In this document: positions 50,813 through 61,310 of the stretch, piece by piece
Layout: each line of letters begins with the position of its first letter
How positions within the stretch are numbered: the stretch's first letter is position 1
Assembly: GCA_032433595.1 (NCBI GenBank)
Contig: JASWJB010000177.1
Span: 26,289 to 90,288 of the forward strand
Direction: 5' to 3'
DNA length: 64,000 nucleotides
DNA from: Conoideocrella luteorostrata
Taxonomy: Eukaryota; Ascomycota; Sordariomycetes; Hypocreales; Clavicipitaceae
Translations under genes and position numbers: made by a program
Notes under the pieces: model-generated
Told to the model about the DNA's origin: nothing
Seen by the model: only the letters and a program-made list of their open reading frames with translations
Database searches by the model: none

Positions 50813-52549
50813 CTACTCCGGAAAGAGGATAGAATTTGCTATTCTAATGACTTCTGATGTCTCTTTCGGCAGCAAATTGCCTTTAGTAATTTTCTTTCTT
50901 TCATGGTTGATTACTGCAAAATCATCATCATCTTTCCATGGTTCAAGCCCCATTGCTCGAAGAGCAGGTGCACCACCCAACTCAGCAATTTCTTTCTCTC
51001 CCATCATCAGGCTGGTGTCTTCAGCCATATCTCCACGTCTGCATGAATCAAAGTCAGGCCCCGGGCGGCCACGCTGAAAAGCTTTGCGTTGGCGGGCAAG
51101 GTATAAGGCGTTGGTTGGCGTAAGCGGTGCTGCGGGGATGTAGATCAGCATAGTTATATCTTCCGTGCCAGGTGTACTAGGAGTGTGAAGTCCTTGGCTG
51201 TTGTTACTGGAGATATGATATGGAAGATCGGGGTGCCAGAAGATGTAGTCGCCAGGTTGCAACGTGGGAAATGTCACCAGGCTGCTGCGCAGACAGAGAT
51301 GAGGGTGCCAGCGCTCCGTGAGACGCTGCGCATGACCGGGGACGGCGCCATGAATGGTTGTGTCTGGCTCGCATTCGAGTTCCCAATTACTTGGGTCTAG
51401 GTAGGCCTCCCATTCGGGTCCTGAACGCCTGTCCGGAGCCTGGGTCTTTGGGGCAAAAAATGGCCGAAGTAGGTAATATGCTGTGGAAAGTTTCGGTGAC
51501 GGCAAGAGCCTCAGTGTTCCGGGCTCGATAGTGGATAGAGCAAGCAAGCCCTGGAACATCCGAAAGATGGTGCAGGCACCGTATCCATTGTACAAATCCA
51601 AGGTTGAGGATGCGCGACTGGCACATTCCCAAGGGTCATAATCTTCCCATTGGCCATGGAACACTTTGTCATAAGTTTGACTTCGGCCATAACCGTCCGG
51701 TTCCCACCTTTCAAGTGAGCCATTGTCCACTTGAGCAATAATACCTGCAGCTGACTGCAGGGCTGTAATCCAGTCATCGGCAGACTGAGGTGCCAGGAGT
51801 TGCGACTGTAATTGCTGCTGAGGCTCCCATTGTGGCGGTTTTGAGCGACGCCATTTGAAGTTCAACTCATGTGTTGAGGGGGTGACGGTTGAGGGTTTTG
51901 GAGTTCCAGAACCACTAGTGCCGAAATCAAAGCCTCCACCATGAACCCTTAAACGGTCAGCATAAGTAATAGGGAACCGAGTTTCCAGCCTGTCACTTGC
52001 TTGGGCTTCCCATAGACCCATCATAAACTGTTGAGCCCTCAAAACATTTGAATGGGCACGGCAGCTGACTTGCGCGGGTGTCCAAAAGCAATCAAAGCAG
52101 GTTGGATCCTGTTCAGTGGATTGGAACTGTGGTAAAGCAGAAGACTCTGCTTCTTGACTAACAGCGTTAGGCTCGGAATCAGGTTGTTGTCCAAAGGTAT
52201 GTCCTCTTCGTCGCCCATCCAGGTACTGGACTGTTTCGCGTACGGCAGAGTCAACATCAGCCCGGGGGATGACTTTTCGAATGACACCGACACCATAACG
52301 GCGCAAATCCCGACCAAAACGAGCCGTTTGTGAAGCGTCTGTAAGGTCAGAAAACTCAAGCGAGGGGATGAGATGGGCTCCTAGGCCCTCTATATGCTCA
52401 ACTTCAGCCCGAAGCGCAACAATAAGCCTAGCCCATGATGCCTCCAGTTCGGCCTCGTAACCAGAGATCAAATTCTTTTTAATCCTTGAGAACCGCTGTG
52501 GCAAGGGGATGGGGTCCGGTCCCCAAAGCGACAGCATCGGAGGCTCCAT
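50813..52549 (-). CDS. DUF1479 family protein, putative Fe(II)/2-oxoglutarate-type oxygenase
   Basis: A 578-aa member of the DUF1479 (YbiU-like) family; the oxygenase function is inferred from the fold class, not shown. Family blocks include LPQRFSRIKKNLISG, RRYGVGVIRKVIP, FDCFWTPAQVSCRAHSNVLRAQ, SYADRLRVHGGG-like YADRLRVHGGGFDFG, and GDYIFWHPDLPYHISSNN, whose HPDLPYH carries candidate metal ligands. The start used is the first in-frame ATG, at 52549. The frame stays open upstream to about 52790, and a mitochondrial-presequence-like frame begins at 53012, so an extra 5' exon is possible. The gene converges on sidC with only 151 bp between stops. There is no known role for this family in ferrichrome synthesis, so functional linkage is open. 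Confidence 0.82.
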   Translation of the reverse strand: MEPPMLSLWGPDPIPLPQRFSRIKKNLISGYEAELEASWARLIVALRAEVEHIEGLGAHLIPSLEFSDLTDASQTARFGRDLRRYGVGVIRKVIPRADVDSAVRETVQYLDGRRRGHTFGQQPDSEPNAVSQEAESSALPQFQSTEQDPTCFDCFWTPAQVSCRAHSNVLRAQQFMMGLWEAQASDRLETRFPITYADRLRVHGGGFDFGTSGSGTPKPSTVTPSTHELNFKWRRSKPPQWEPQQQLQSQLLAPQSADDWITALQSAAGIIAQVDNGSLERWEPDGYGRSQTYDKVFHGQWEDYDPWECASRASSTLDLYNGYGACTIFRMFQGLLALSTIEPGTLRLLPSPKLSTAYYLLRPFFAPKTQAPDRRSGPEWEAYLDPSNWELECEPDTTIHGAVPGHAQRLTERWHPHLCLRSSLVTFPTLQPGDYIFWHPDLPYHISSNNSQGLHTPSTPGTEDITMLIYIPAAPLTPTNALYLARQRKAFQRGRPGPDFDSCRRGDMAEDTSLMMGEKEIAELGGAPALRAMGLEPWKDDDDFAVINHERKKITKGNLLPKETSEVIRIANSILFPE

Positions 52550-54096
52550 GGTTTCAAGACACAAGGTTAATGTGGACGTTGAGCTAGACGTTTCTTCGGA
52601 AGCTGCCGCGACGGGCGACGATGTTGGGGACGCCTTCAGATCTTTGGCATTTATGGCATTTATGGCGTTGGGCGGTGAGTTGGCCTTCGCTACATGGGTA
52701 GATGCAATAGTGTTATTTGGTCCATGAACGTTACATGGGAGATTTAGGGTGATAGTGTGAGCTTGGCGAAATATCGTCTCCGATGCTGAGGCTGGTTAAA
52801 TATGTAAGTAATGCGATTGCGTTAGGTGCGTCGGGCAAGATGACGGTAAGTGTGCTGCTGCTGGAGACGTTGGTGTTGGTGTTGGTGTTGGTGTTGGCGT
52901 TGGTGTAGGTGTGCTGACGCCGCACCCGGGCTATGGAGTTGGAAGTACCCCGTAGAAGCGGCAGCGGAAATGCAAGTGGCCACGCTGTAAGCGCCATCGC
53001 TCCTGCCCGCATGGATGGACGCCGAGTCCAATTGGTCCGCCTCCCTCAAACGGCCCTTTTATTAGTTTGCTATCTCATCCTAATCAACCCAGCAGACGCA
53101 GACATATTGTCCTGTCCTATCCGCTCGTTGCCCTGTCCCTTTTTTCAGTGCCCCCGGTGTGCCCCGGTCGTGCTGAGTCTGGTGATTTATTTAGAATGAT
53201 CATCACTCTGATTAGCCGAACTGCCACGGGCATCTTCATATCCTCTGCGCTGCGATTGAGGGTGGAGCCAGAAGCAGCGACGAGTAGATACGGCACTGAG
53301 AAACAACAGAGGTTCTGACCTTTCCTGGCCTGACCTGTGGAGAGGGAGTCGGCACTGCAACTGTCGAGGTGGCCATCGCCCAATGGCAGACTAAAGATGA
53401 ATTGTGGTGTCCGTAGAATTGCGGCGTCATGTGTTGTTCGCGCGTTAGTCCAACAAGAGACTATATGAAGACTCATCGGACTCTATTCAGCTGGTTGTGA
53501 GTCTGGGGATGCAGACTTGTAGACATCATGTGAAATCGATGTCATGTTGCCAATTCCACACGCCATGCTGTATACTTTGTACTATATATTTTTGTTGACC
53601 TTCAGTATCTCGCAATGGCAGGCTCGGGCTAGTTCAGACCGTCACCTCTATCCAATCACGATCTCCGGGGAAGCTCGCATTTTGTTTGTTTAGGCAAAGC
53701 AGGTCTGGTTGTGTCTCATCGGCCCTCGATTCCGGTGCGGTACCCAGCCAGTCGCTGTCGCCCGAAAAGCCGGCCCTTCTTCCCGCGAACGAAAGGTCCA
53801 AGACACGGACGACTGTTTTGGAACATTTAGATCGGCAGTATAAGCAGGAGCGTAAAACGATAGTTTCCTTCATTCAATCATTGGACATTTACTATATGTA
53901 CAGGCAATTTTCGGGACCACGGATATAAAAATCTACAACGCCTGAATGTCTCCATCCGGAACGGGAAATAACAGTATGTCGGTTAAACAGTCAAATAATG
54001 TCCAAGCCTAGCACAGCCATTACAGTAGTCGGGGCAAGCTACTCGCACATTTCTCAAAAAAGTTCAGTGCATGTCCACTCATTAAACTTGGACCTT
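52550..54096. other. Region upstream of the DUF1479 gene
   Basis: It contains the promoter and perhaps a missed first exon of the DUF1479 gene. The minus-strand frame 53012-52731 starts MRAGAMALTAWPLAFPLPLL and continues through an Asn/Thr hexanucleotide-repeat stretch. Beyond 53.1 kb no gene is supported. Confidence 0.4.
52870..52909. repeat. Hexanucleotide repeat (GGTGTT)n
   Basis: About six units of GGTGTT with one GGCGTT variant. On the minus strand they would encode an Asn-Thr repeat if a first exon of the DUF1479 gene lies here. Confidence 0.85.
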
Positions 54097-55734
54097 TTAC
54101 AGCCTGGCGGGCTTGTTATCGATCTTCCATCCTTCCTCACTGGCAATCAGCTCGGCAGCTCTTTCGCCGATGCAGAGCACAGTGATCATGGGATTGATGG
54201 TAGGCATCTCAGGGAAAATGCCAGCATCCGCAATACGCAGGTTTTTAATGCCACGGACCTTCAACTCAGGATCAACGACGGCAAATTCATCCTTGCTAAC
54301 ATCGCCCATCTTGGTGGTACCTGCAGGGTGGTAGACGGTATGAGCGACCCGACGAGCATACTCGCTGATTTCCTCATCTGTTTGAACCTTGGGGCCTGGA
54401 GCCGTCTCTTCTTTGAGCCAGTCTTTGAAAGGACTCTGCTGTGCGATTTTTCGGGCAGCCTTAATTCCAGCAACTAATGTGGTGGCGTCGTAGCCCTCAG
54501 GGTCCGTGAAGTATCGGAAGTCAAGGGCGGGCTTGACAGCAGGGTCGGCGGACGTGAGGAAAACGCGGCCTCGAGAGCGCGCACGGGGAATGTTGGGAGT
54601 CATGCAAAAAGCGTAGCCGTCCTTGACGAGCGGGTAGCCCAACCGCGCAGTGTTGAGGCAGAAGGGGATCTGGTAGCAGTGCATCATTATATCGGCAGCA
54701 TCACCGTCTTTGCCGGCAGCGTTAGTTGGCTCGCGGCGTAGGAAGACACCAGCATCAGAGTCCATGGTAGTCTGGTTAGGTGGAACGGGCTTTGAAAGCT
54801 CCCACATAATGATAGTCTCGGGATGGTCAATCAAATTCTCGCCAACACCGGGAATATCCTTGACAACGTCCAGACCCAAGCTTTCGAGCTGCCCTCGGGG
54901 CCCCAAACCGGAATGAAGCATGAGGCGAGGGGTGTCGATGGCACCCGCCGAGAGGATAATCTCTTTGCGGGGTTTCAGGAGAATCTTTTGACCCCCAGCA
55001 GTAAAAATAGAAACTCCAGTAGCGACATCATCTTCAACCACGATCTTGTTGACCCAGGCCTTGGTGAGGACGGTCAGGTTAGGTCGTCGCTCCTCGCCGC
55101 GGAGAATGGGATGAATGTAAGCAACGGAAGCACTGCTGCGGTAGCCGTTATCCGGGTTGTAAGAGATGGAGAAGAAACCAGCGCCCTGTGTAAGCTGTCC
55201 CTTGGTGCGGATCTCCTCATTAAAGTCAGGGATAATAGGAATGTCGAAGGCGTCAGAGCAAGCCTTGACCCAATCCTTGCAAAGCTGATTGCGGTGACGA
55301 GCGTGGACGGGCTGGAAAGTGTTGCGCAGGTTATCGGCATAGCGCATCATGTTCTCAAATTCCCAGCCTTTGCAGCCTTGCTCGACCCAGCGGTCCATAT
55401 CGTGACGGAAGGGACGGAAAGAAATCAGGGTGTTGTGTGAGGAGCAACCACCTAGAACCTTGGCGCGAGAGTGGCGGATGTGGGAGTTGCCCATGGGCTG
55501 CTCGACGGTGCCATAGTCATAGTCAAGCTCACCACCAAGCAGTGACAGCCATTGACGGAGATCTAGGACCTCATTGAGGTTGAAATCGGAGGGACCAGCC
55601 TCAATCAGAAGAACCTTGCGCTCCGGCAGGTAGCTAGAGAGACGAGAAGCGAGGACGCAGCCGGCAGTACCACCACCGACAATGATGTAGTCGTAGGTGG
55701 ACTCGGCGCCCTGAGGAACATGCTGGGTAGTCAT
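54097..55734 (-). CDS. Choline oxidase, GMC oxidoreductase family, with PTS1-like C-terminus
   Basis: This FAD enzyme oxidises choline through betaine aldehyde, producing H2O2. It is a single exon of 545 aa. The N-terminal FAD motif is IIVGGGTAGCVLASRL at about 17-32. GMC signatures are KVLGGCSSHN and the SAGAIDTPRLMLHSG segment. The catalytic region has HPAGTTKMG with His at 469 and the C-terminal NPMITVLCIGERAAELI. The SSHN and HPAGTTKMG blocks fit choline oxidase better than aryl-alcohol or glucose oxidases. The last three residues are ARL, a PTS1-type peroxisomal signal. It is divergent from betaine aldehyde dehydrogenase, the next enzyme of the pathway. Another GMC substrate cannot be excluded by sequence alone, but the pairing supports choline. 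Confidence 0.88.
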   Translation of the reverse strand: MTTQHVPQGAESTYDYIIVGGGTAGCVLASRLSSYLPERKVLLIEAGPSDFNLNEVLDLRQWLSLLGGELDYDYGTVEQPMGNSHIRHSRAKVLGGCSSHNTLISFRPFRHDMDRWVEQGCKGWEFENMMRYADNLRNTFQPVHARHRNQLCKDWVKACSDAFDIPIIPDFNEEIRTKGQLTQGAGFFSISYNPDNGYRSSASVAYIHPILRGEERRPNLTVLTKAWVNKIVVEDDVATGVSIFTAGGQKILLKPRKEIILSAGAIDTPRLMLHSGLGPRGQLESLGLDVVKDIPGVGENLIDHPETIIMWELSKPVPPNQTTMDSDAGVFLRREPTNAAGKDGDAADIMMHCYQIPFCLNTARLGYPLVKDGYAFCMTPNIPRARSRGRVFLTSADPAVKPALDFRYFTDPEGYDATTLVAGIKAARKIAQQSPFKDWLKEETAPGPKVQTDEEISEYARRVAHTVYHPAGTTKMGDVSKDEFAVVDPELKVRGIKNLRIADAGIFPEMPTINPMITVLCIGERAAELIASEEGWKIDNKPARL

Positions 55735-58734
55735 TTTGACAGAATATCAGTGACAGGATAGAAGCTATAGCAAGCTGTTGAAAGCTATTTCGCAGGCCAA
55801 TCGAGGCTCCTGGGGGCGGTCGAAGCTGGTGTTGTAGAAACTGGTGCTATTGAGGGAGGTTGGTGTAAGCGACGAAGGCCCGCACCTCTAATGGTCGCTT
55901 CGACGGCCAGACAGAACAGTCTTACAAGGGAACTTCCGGAGTAATGATGCTGGCGAGGAGACGAGAGAGCATGAGAGAGGAAAGAGGTCAAAGGTTTTGA
56001 AAAAGGTGGGTGAGACGATTTAAGGTGCGAAGCCCAACTTTCCTGGATCTGAGCATCACGCGATGGGAGGGGGACCCTTGGCGGGATGGACGCAACAATC
56101 ATCTTTTTTTTTCTTCACTGGTTTCGAAGGTAAAGCGCCTGGTGGATCCCCCCAGACGACGACCATTATCTGACAGGGCTTGTGCATACGAACGACTCAA
56201 GCAGAAGGATCGAAATGGGGGGTGGCCTTCACCGACGTTTGGGCCAGTGAGATAACCGATTATGTGTGGCGCTCTGTTTACAGCAACCCAATCCAATTGC
56301 TGGTAATAGCTAACGTACCGACTACCCCAAAACAAGGGCGGTCCGGCAAGGCCGTGTGGACAGTCGTACGGAACACGCTGCTTTTGATGGACGAACTCTG
56401 TGACGGAACACGGTATGACTGGGGCGCGCAGGCTGTAGTTATGGAGCCGCTGCGTGGAGAAATCGAGCACAGGGCGGGGACTTGTTACGCAGGAGGCTTT
56501 GTTGGCTGCGCGCGAGGCTGCTGAATGCAGGAGAGAGTGAGAGCAAAGCGAGAATGCCTGCAATATGATGAGCTCTATTGGCAGAGCCGAGCCGGTCTGA
56601 GCTGAGGTGAGGTGAGCTGCTTGGATTTCGGCCATCACGCTCCATGCAATATGATTCTTCAGTCGGGCTTTACAAAAGCATTGCATTTCTTATTATCAGC
56701 AGCCGTGAAGATAACAACAGCATGAGTTGATTGCTTGATCCAAGCATAAAACTTGTTAGATGGCGCAAGGTGTGACATCGAAAACCATGAGGCCGTTAGC
56801 CCTCTCTAGCGGCAGGTCCGGTGTGCAATAGTAACTGTTTGACTAATGATTTTTGGTTCCTCTCGGGTTACAGCTGGTGTAAGGAGTGGCTGCAATGCTG
56901 GACAGCTATAATTCGAGCTGAACCTACCGGGCTCATGTTGGGCTGGCTGGAATTAAAGAATGCTGGCTCGCAGTATCCACAAGCCAACTACTCCGTATAC
57001 GCGATCTTGACGGCTCTTGGCTGGGCAACGTGAACGAGATGGGGCTGGGGCAGAGAGCTTGTCAGGGAGAGAGAAAAACGAGTCAAAAAATGTGTTGCAC
57101 CTCTGCTGGTGGCCTGATTATCGTAACAGCGCTGGCTAGCATGCCCCTGCCTATTAACTTGAAGGGTAGTGTGCAGTCCGTTTGATCAACTGTACGATGA
57201 TGCATGTAGTGCATGTCGAGCATTATCAACGTGGTGAGGGGGCGGCGCCGCCACTTCTGGCGTCGTTAGGCTATCAAGAACGCCTCTACATGCAAGGGTT
57301 GCCATAAAGATCCCTAAAAAGGGACGTACCGGGGGGGGGGTATGAGGGAGCTGCCACCTTATAGATAAAACAGATTGATGCTGAGCAGTTTGTGTCGGGC
57401 TCAGCTCAGCTCAGCTCGGCATTCGGAGTGAGGAGCGCCGTCAGAAACAAAACATGCCTACGAAACTGCGGCTTCAGATGCTAGCTGGATGAGTGAAGGA
57501 TACATCGCAAATGGCCAACATGGCCATCAGAGCCTTGTCTCTCTGAAGTACAGGTAGCTCACATGCCGATAATTATGCTGTCGCGCTCAGCCGGCTGCCA
57601 CGATGCAAAGGAGCGGGTAGTGGTGTATGCTGGTTGGAAAGTCAAGGCTCCCTGTGAGCATAGTAGCTGATGGTTTGTAGATTCAGCTCGCGGATCAAAT
57701 TAGCAGAGAAGCCCATTCGTCCGTTTCAGGTGCACTCTATAACTATTGTCATATGTACGGAGGTATGTATTCCAAACTTAGCTGTGCAGTTATAAAATCA
57801 ACGGAGAGGGAAAAAATAAAAATGACGTCGATGCCCCTCCTATCCCCACTATTGAGAGCAGCGTCGAATGTTTTTTTAAAAAAACAATTATCCACTCGTC
57901 TGCGTTTTTAATCCCGGCACCACTACACTCTTCACCATGCCGCCGCCCTTGGAAAAAAAAATTGAAGAGTGGAGATTGAGTATCTGCAATAGTATCTATA
58001 TCATGTATTTATGTACAATCGCGGCAAAGTGATCCACCTTCTAATGCCTCAGATGTCCCCGAACTTCCTAGCTGGGAGGCTAAGCTTGGTGATTGGGGCC
58101 CGCGTTGCATGCTACACGAGTCAACGCATCTACGAAGGGCTGGGCTGGGACCAGCCATCGGCAGTACCTGTGTGTCTACCTTGAGTCTTCAATGTTCCGG
58201 CCAATTGACTCTGTTGGTGCACGTCCGTCCAGGAGCCGGTTCTGGTGCAAAGGCGTTGGTGGAGGCATCGTCGAGAGCATCAAGACGAGTGACGAACTGA
58301 TGAATCAGCAACGCATGCGTGCTTATACTACTAGTGGGAAATAATGTCTGTATTTTGGCATGTAATTATTAGATGAGCGCTACGCTAAGCTGCGTATATA
58401 TTTATCAGCAAAAGACGCTCATGATGAGGAGGAGCAGAACGGGGGGGCATGAACTGAACTGTACCCCGTAGTTAGTTAGCGAGCGAGCCTCGGACCAGGG
58501 AGGGAGCTCCTTCCGATTCATGGATTGCCACACTCCAGAGCTAGTATTTACGGAGTACATGGACTTTTCTCCAACTTTTACATACCGTCATCATACAATA
58601 TAATTTTATTACGAGTCCAAGCAGAACACTCGTCAATTTCTCTCTCATGTCAACTATTCAAGGTTGCCGGAACAATTAATTCACTGCATAACTACACAAC
58701 GACCGCATCGAGCTCCGCTTCCAACGTCTTAGCT
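55735..58734. promoter_or_regulatory. Divergent upstream region of the choline oxidase / betaine aldehyde dehydrogenase pair
   Basis: About 3.0 kb with no supported gene. Minus-strand frames 55785-56102 and 56099-56686 are Ser/Pro/Arg-rich and without motifs. The region holds TACTCCGTA at 56989-56997 and TACGGAGTA at 58549-58557, the latter about 180 bp before the dehydrogenase ATG. It also has a G-run at 57331-57340 and a GCTCA pentamer repeat at 57399-57418. Confidence 0.5.
57399..57418. repeat. Pentanucleotide repeat (GCTCA)n
   Basis: Three GCTCA units plus one GCTCG variant in non-coding DNA. Confidence 0.8.
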
Positions 58735-60264
58735 ATGACCTTCGCCTCGGAAATTCACACCTTCCACTCGGGCAGGCCCCAACCTCAAACATCCTCCTCC
58801 TCCTCGACATTCAAGTCTATCGATCCTACGACCGGTAAACCTCTAGCAACCATCTACACTACTACTGCCCAGCAGCTCAACGATAGCATCGCCGCGGCGC
58901 AGGTTGCCTTCCCGGTCTGGTCGCAGACACCAGCGCCCAAGCGCGCCGCCATCCTCCTCCGCGCCGCTGCTATTCTGCGCCAACGCAACGATGAGCTCGC
59001 CCTGACGGAAACCCTCGACACGGGCAAAGCTTGGGGAGAAACATCCGTCGTTGATGTCGCCACCGGCGCTGATGTCCTCGAGTACTACGCCCAATTCATC
59101 GCCGGTGGCCTGCCAGGTCAGCATACCCGTCTCCGCCAGGACGCATACATCTTGACAACCCATGAGCCTCTGGGTGTCTGTGCCGGGATTGGCGCATGGA
59201 ACTATCCCATTCAGATTGCGCTCTGGAAGTCGGCTGCTTGTCTGGCCGCCGGTAATTGCATGGTGTATAAGCCCAGTGAGGTGACGCCTCTGCACGGCAA
59301 CACCCTTGCGCAGATTTATATTGAGGCTGGTCTGCCCGCGGGTGTGTTCAACGTTGTGTATGGCGATGGCCCTGCCGTTGGTGCGCCATTGGTTGCTCAC
59401 CCAGCTATCGCCAAGGTCAGTTTCACAGGGCAGGTCAGCACGGGCAGCAAGGTCGCGAGCGAAGCAGCCAAGGGCATGAAGAGCGTTACCATGGAGCTCG
59501 GCGGAAAGAGCCCCGTCGTCATTCTTCCCGACGCCGATGCCGACGAGGCTGCCGATGTAGCCATGGCCGCCAACTTCTTCTCTACCGGCCAGGTCTGCAC
59601 CAACGGAACCCGTGTCTTCGTCCCCGATACGATTCTGCCAGCCGTGGAAAAGGCCATTGTGAAGCGTTGCCGCGAAGGCATCCGCATGGGGCTGCCCCGC
59701 GACGAGAAGACCAACTTCGGCCCTGTCGTCAGCGCAGCCCAACGCGACAAGATCAGCATGTACATCAAACACGGCAAGGAGGTCGACCGAGCCAAGGTCC
59801 TCTACGATGGGGCTATCGACGCTCAAAAGGAGAAGCCTACACCGGGAGGATTCTGGGTCCAGCCCGTCGTTTTCACCAACTGCACTGATGACATGCGGGT
59901 CGCTCGTGAAGAAATCTTCGGGCCCGTCATGTGTATCCTGCCGTACAAAGTAAAGGGCAAACCTCAAGAGGAGTGGACTGCCGAGGTCATTCGCCGCGCA
60001 AACGACACGACAATGGGTCTGGCGGCCGGCGTGGTGTCGAGCGATGTTGGTCTTGCACAGGAGGTGGTTAGACAGTTGGATGCGGGCATCACATGGATTA
60101 ATACTTGGGGTGAGTCACCAGCCGAGATGCCTGTGGGGGGTTGGAAAATGAGTGGACTTGGGTTAGAGAATGGACATGAGGGTATTCAGGCGTACATGAG
60201 AGTCAAGAGCACGTTAGTGCAATTGGGGAGGGGGGCTTGTAAAGGCTTGTTTGCCAAGTTATAG
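58735..60264 (+). CDS. Betaine aldehyde dehydrogenase (ALDH family) with PTS1-like C-terminus
   Basis: This NAD(P)-dependent enzyme oxidises betaine aldehyde to glycine betaine. It is a single exon of 509 aa, starting at the first in-frame ATG (MTFASEIHTFHSGR). ALDH landmarks are all present: the GAWNYP and YKPSEVTPL cofactor segments, FTGQVSTGSKV, MELGGKSP with general-base Glu254, GQVCTNG with nucleophile Cys288, and EEIFGPVMCILPY. The GQVCTNGTRVFV sequence is typical of the betaine aldehyde dehydrogenase branch. The C-terminus is FAKL, ending in AKL, a PTS1-type peroxisomal signal. It is divergent from choline oxidase across 3 kb and completes choline-to-glycine betaine conversion, either for osmoprotection or for choline catabolism. 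Confidence 0.92.
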   Translation: MTFASEIHTFHSGRPQPQTSSSSSTFKSIDPTTGKPLATIYTTTAQQLNDSIAAAQVAFPVWSQTPAPKRAAILLRAAAILRQRNDELALTETLDTGKAWGETSVVDVATGADVLEYYAQFIAGGLPGQHTRLRQDAYILTTHEPLGVCAGIGAWNYPIQIALWKSAACLAAGNCMVYKPSEVTPLHGNTLAQIYIEAGLPAGVFNVVYGDGPAVGAPLVAHPAIAKVSFTGQVSTGSKVASEAAKGMKSVTMELGGKSPVVILPDADADEAADVAMAANFFSTGQVCTNGTRVFVPDTILPAVEKAIVKRCREGIRMGLPRDEKTNFGPVVSAAQRDKISMYIKHGKEVDRAKVLYDGAIDAQKEKPTPGGFWVQPVVFTNCTDDMRVAREEIFGPVMCILPYKVKGKPQEEWTAEVIRRANDTTMGLAAGVVSSDVGLAQEVVRQLDAGITWINTWGESPAEMPVGGWKMSGLGLENGHEGIQAYMRVKSTLVQLGRGACKGLFAKL

Positions 60265-60902
60265 CGGGAAACGGCGCGGAATGAAATTGTATTAATGATA
60301 GCGATATATTGAACATCTTTTTGTTACTTGGTCCAATGATTTTTTTTTTTTGTCTTTTTTTTTCCTTACCTTTGTTTTGTATGCTTCCTCCGAATGGTCC
60401 TGGCAGGGATTTAGCTGTATGTGATTCCAACATAGCTGCCCACGGTCACCGTCACACACCTTGTGAGTATTACCTTGTCATGTTTCCCATCTTTGGATGG
60501 TCAAGTCAGCATGTCAGCAGGATTTCGATGTGCCCGCTGTCACCAAAACAGCTGAGGAAACAATGTCCGACAGGTACGAGTCACGGACTAGAATGACTGA
60601 ATCTCACTTGCCTCCGCACCGCCATCCATACAAAACCTGCTGAAATTGTCTGTGTTCGTCTCTCGTGTATGTCAGAGGTTGTCGCCAACGCAAGCAAGTA
60701 GCTTACGTAAATGACAGATCCCAACTCCCAAGTGCCTCTAGTTAGTCCCCTAGCCTCGAACTTCACATCCGGTCCTGCCTCTGCTCACGTTATTCCCCGA
60801 GTCACCCTCCAGAAGCAACAAAACACACACATACTCCGTACACAATTGATCGCTCGAAACCCCCGTTCTCACGAACAAAAAATAAAATTAAAAAAAAAAA
60901 AA
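60265..60902. other. Intergenic region BADH / VOC protein
   Basis: Non-coding. It contains a T-rich 3' flank, TACTCCGTA at 60832-60840 about 60 nt before the next ATG, and an A-run directly before that ATG. Confidence 0.5.
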
Positions 60903-61310
60903 ATGAACACGATAGCCCACGTCGCCCTCGTGGTGCGCGACTACGACGAAGCCATCGCTTACTACACGCAGCGGCTGAACTTCACGCTCGTCGAGGACAC
61001 CCCCGTGCCGGAACAGTCCAAGCGCTGGGTGACGATCCGGCCTGGCGGTGCGCCCGAGGGGTCCACCACCATTGTGCTGCAGAGGGCCCTGCCCGGGGAC
61101 CAGGAGCAGCTGCGGGCGGTGGGGAACCAGGCCGGCGGGAGGGTGTTCCTGTTCCTCGAGACGGACGACTTCGAGAGGGACTACAGGCGCATGGTGGACG
61201 CAGGCGTCGAGTGGGTGAGGGAGCCGGTCCAGCAGGCGTACGGGAGGGTCGGCGTCTGGAGGGACTTGTATGGGAACCAGTGGGATTTGATAGAGAGGAC
61301 GAAGAAGTGA
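60903..61310 (+). CDS. Glyoxalase/bleomycin-resistance-type (VOC superfamily) protein
   Basis: A 135-aa single-domain VOC protein, probably cytosolic, with a vicinal-oxygen-chelate metalloenzyme fold. Visible blocks are IAHVALVVRDYDEAIAYYTQRLNFTLVEDTPVPEQSKRW split over residues 4-42, GGRVFLFLETDDFERDY, and VWRDLYGNQWDLIER. Candidate metal ligands are His6 in the first strand and the late Glu in DLIER. The start is the ATG at 60903, right after an A-rich leader. It is intronless and clearly GC-richer than its flanks. The sequence style is that of bacterial glyoxalases, so horizontal acquisition is possible. The substrate is unknown. Confidence 0.85.
   Translation: MNTIAHVALVVRDYDEAIAYYTQRLNFTLVEDTPVPEQSKRWVTIRPGGAPEGSTTIVLQRALPGDQEQLRAVGNQAGGRVFLFLETDDFERDYRRMVDAGVEWVREPVQQAYGRVGVWRDLYGNQWDLIERTKK

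Noticed and set aside
56099..56686. 195-aa minus-strand open frame upstream of choline oxidase
   Set aside because: No recognisable domain, low-complexity composition, no splice support.
58525..58734. N-terminal extension of betaine aldehyde dehydrogenase
   Set aside because: It would need a non-ATG start; the first in-frame ATG at 58735 gives a family-typical N-terminus.
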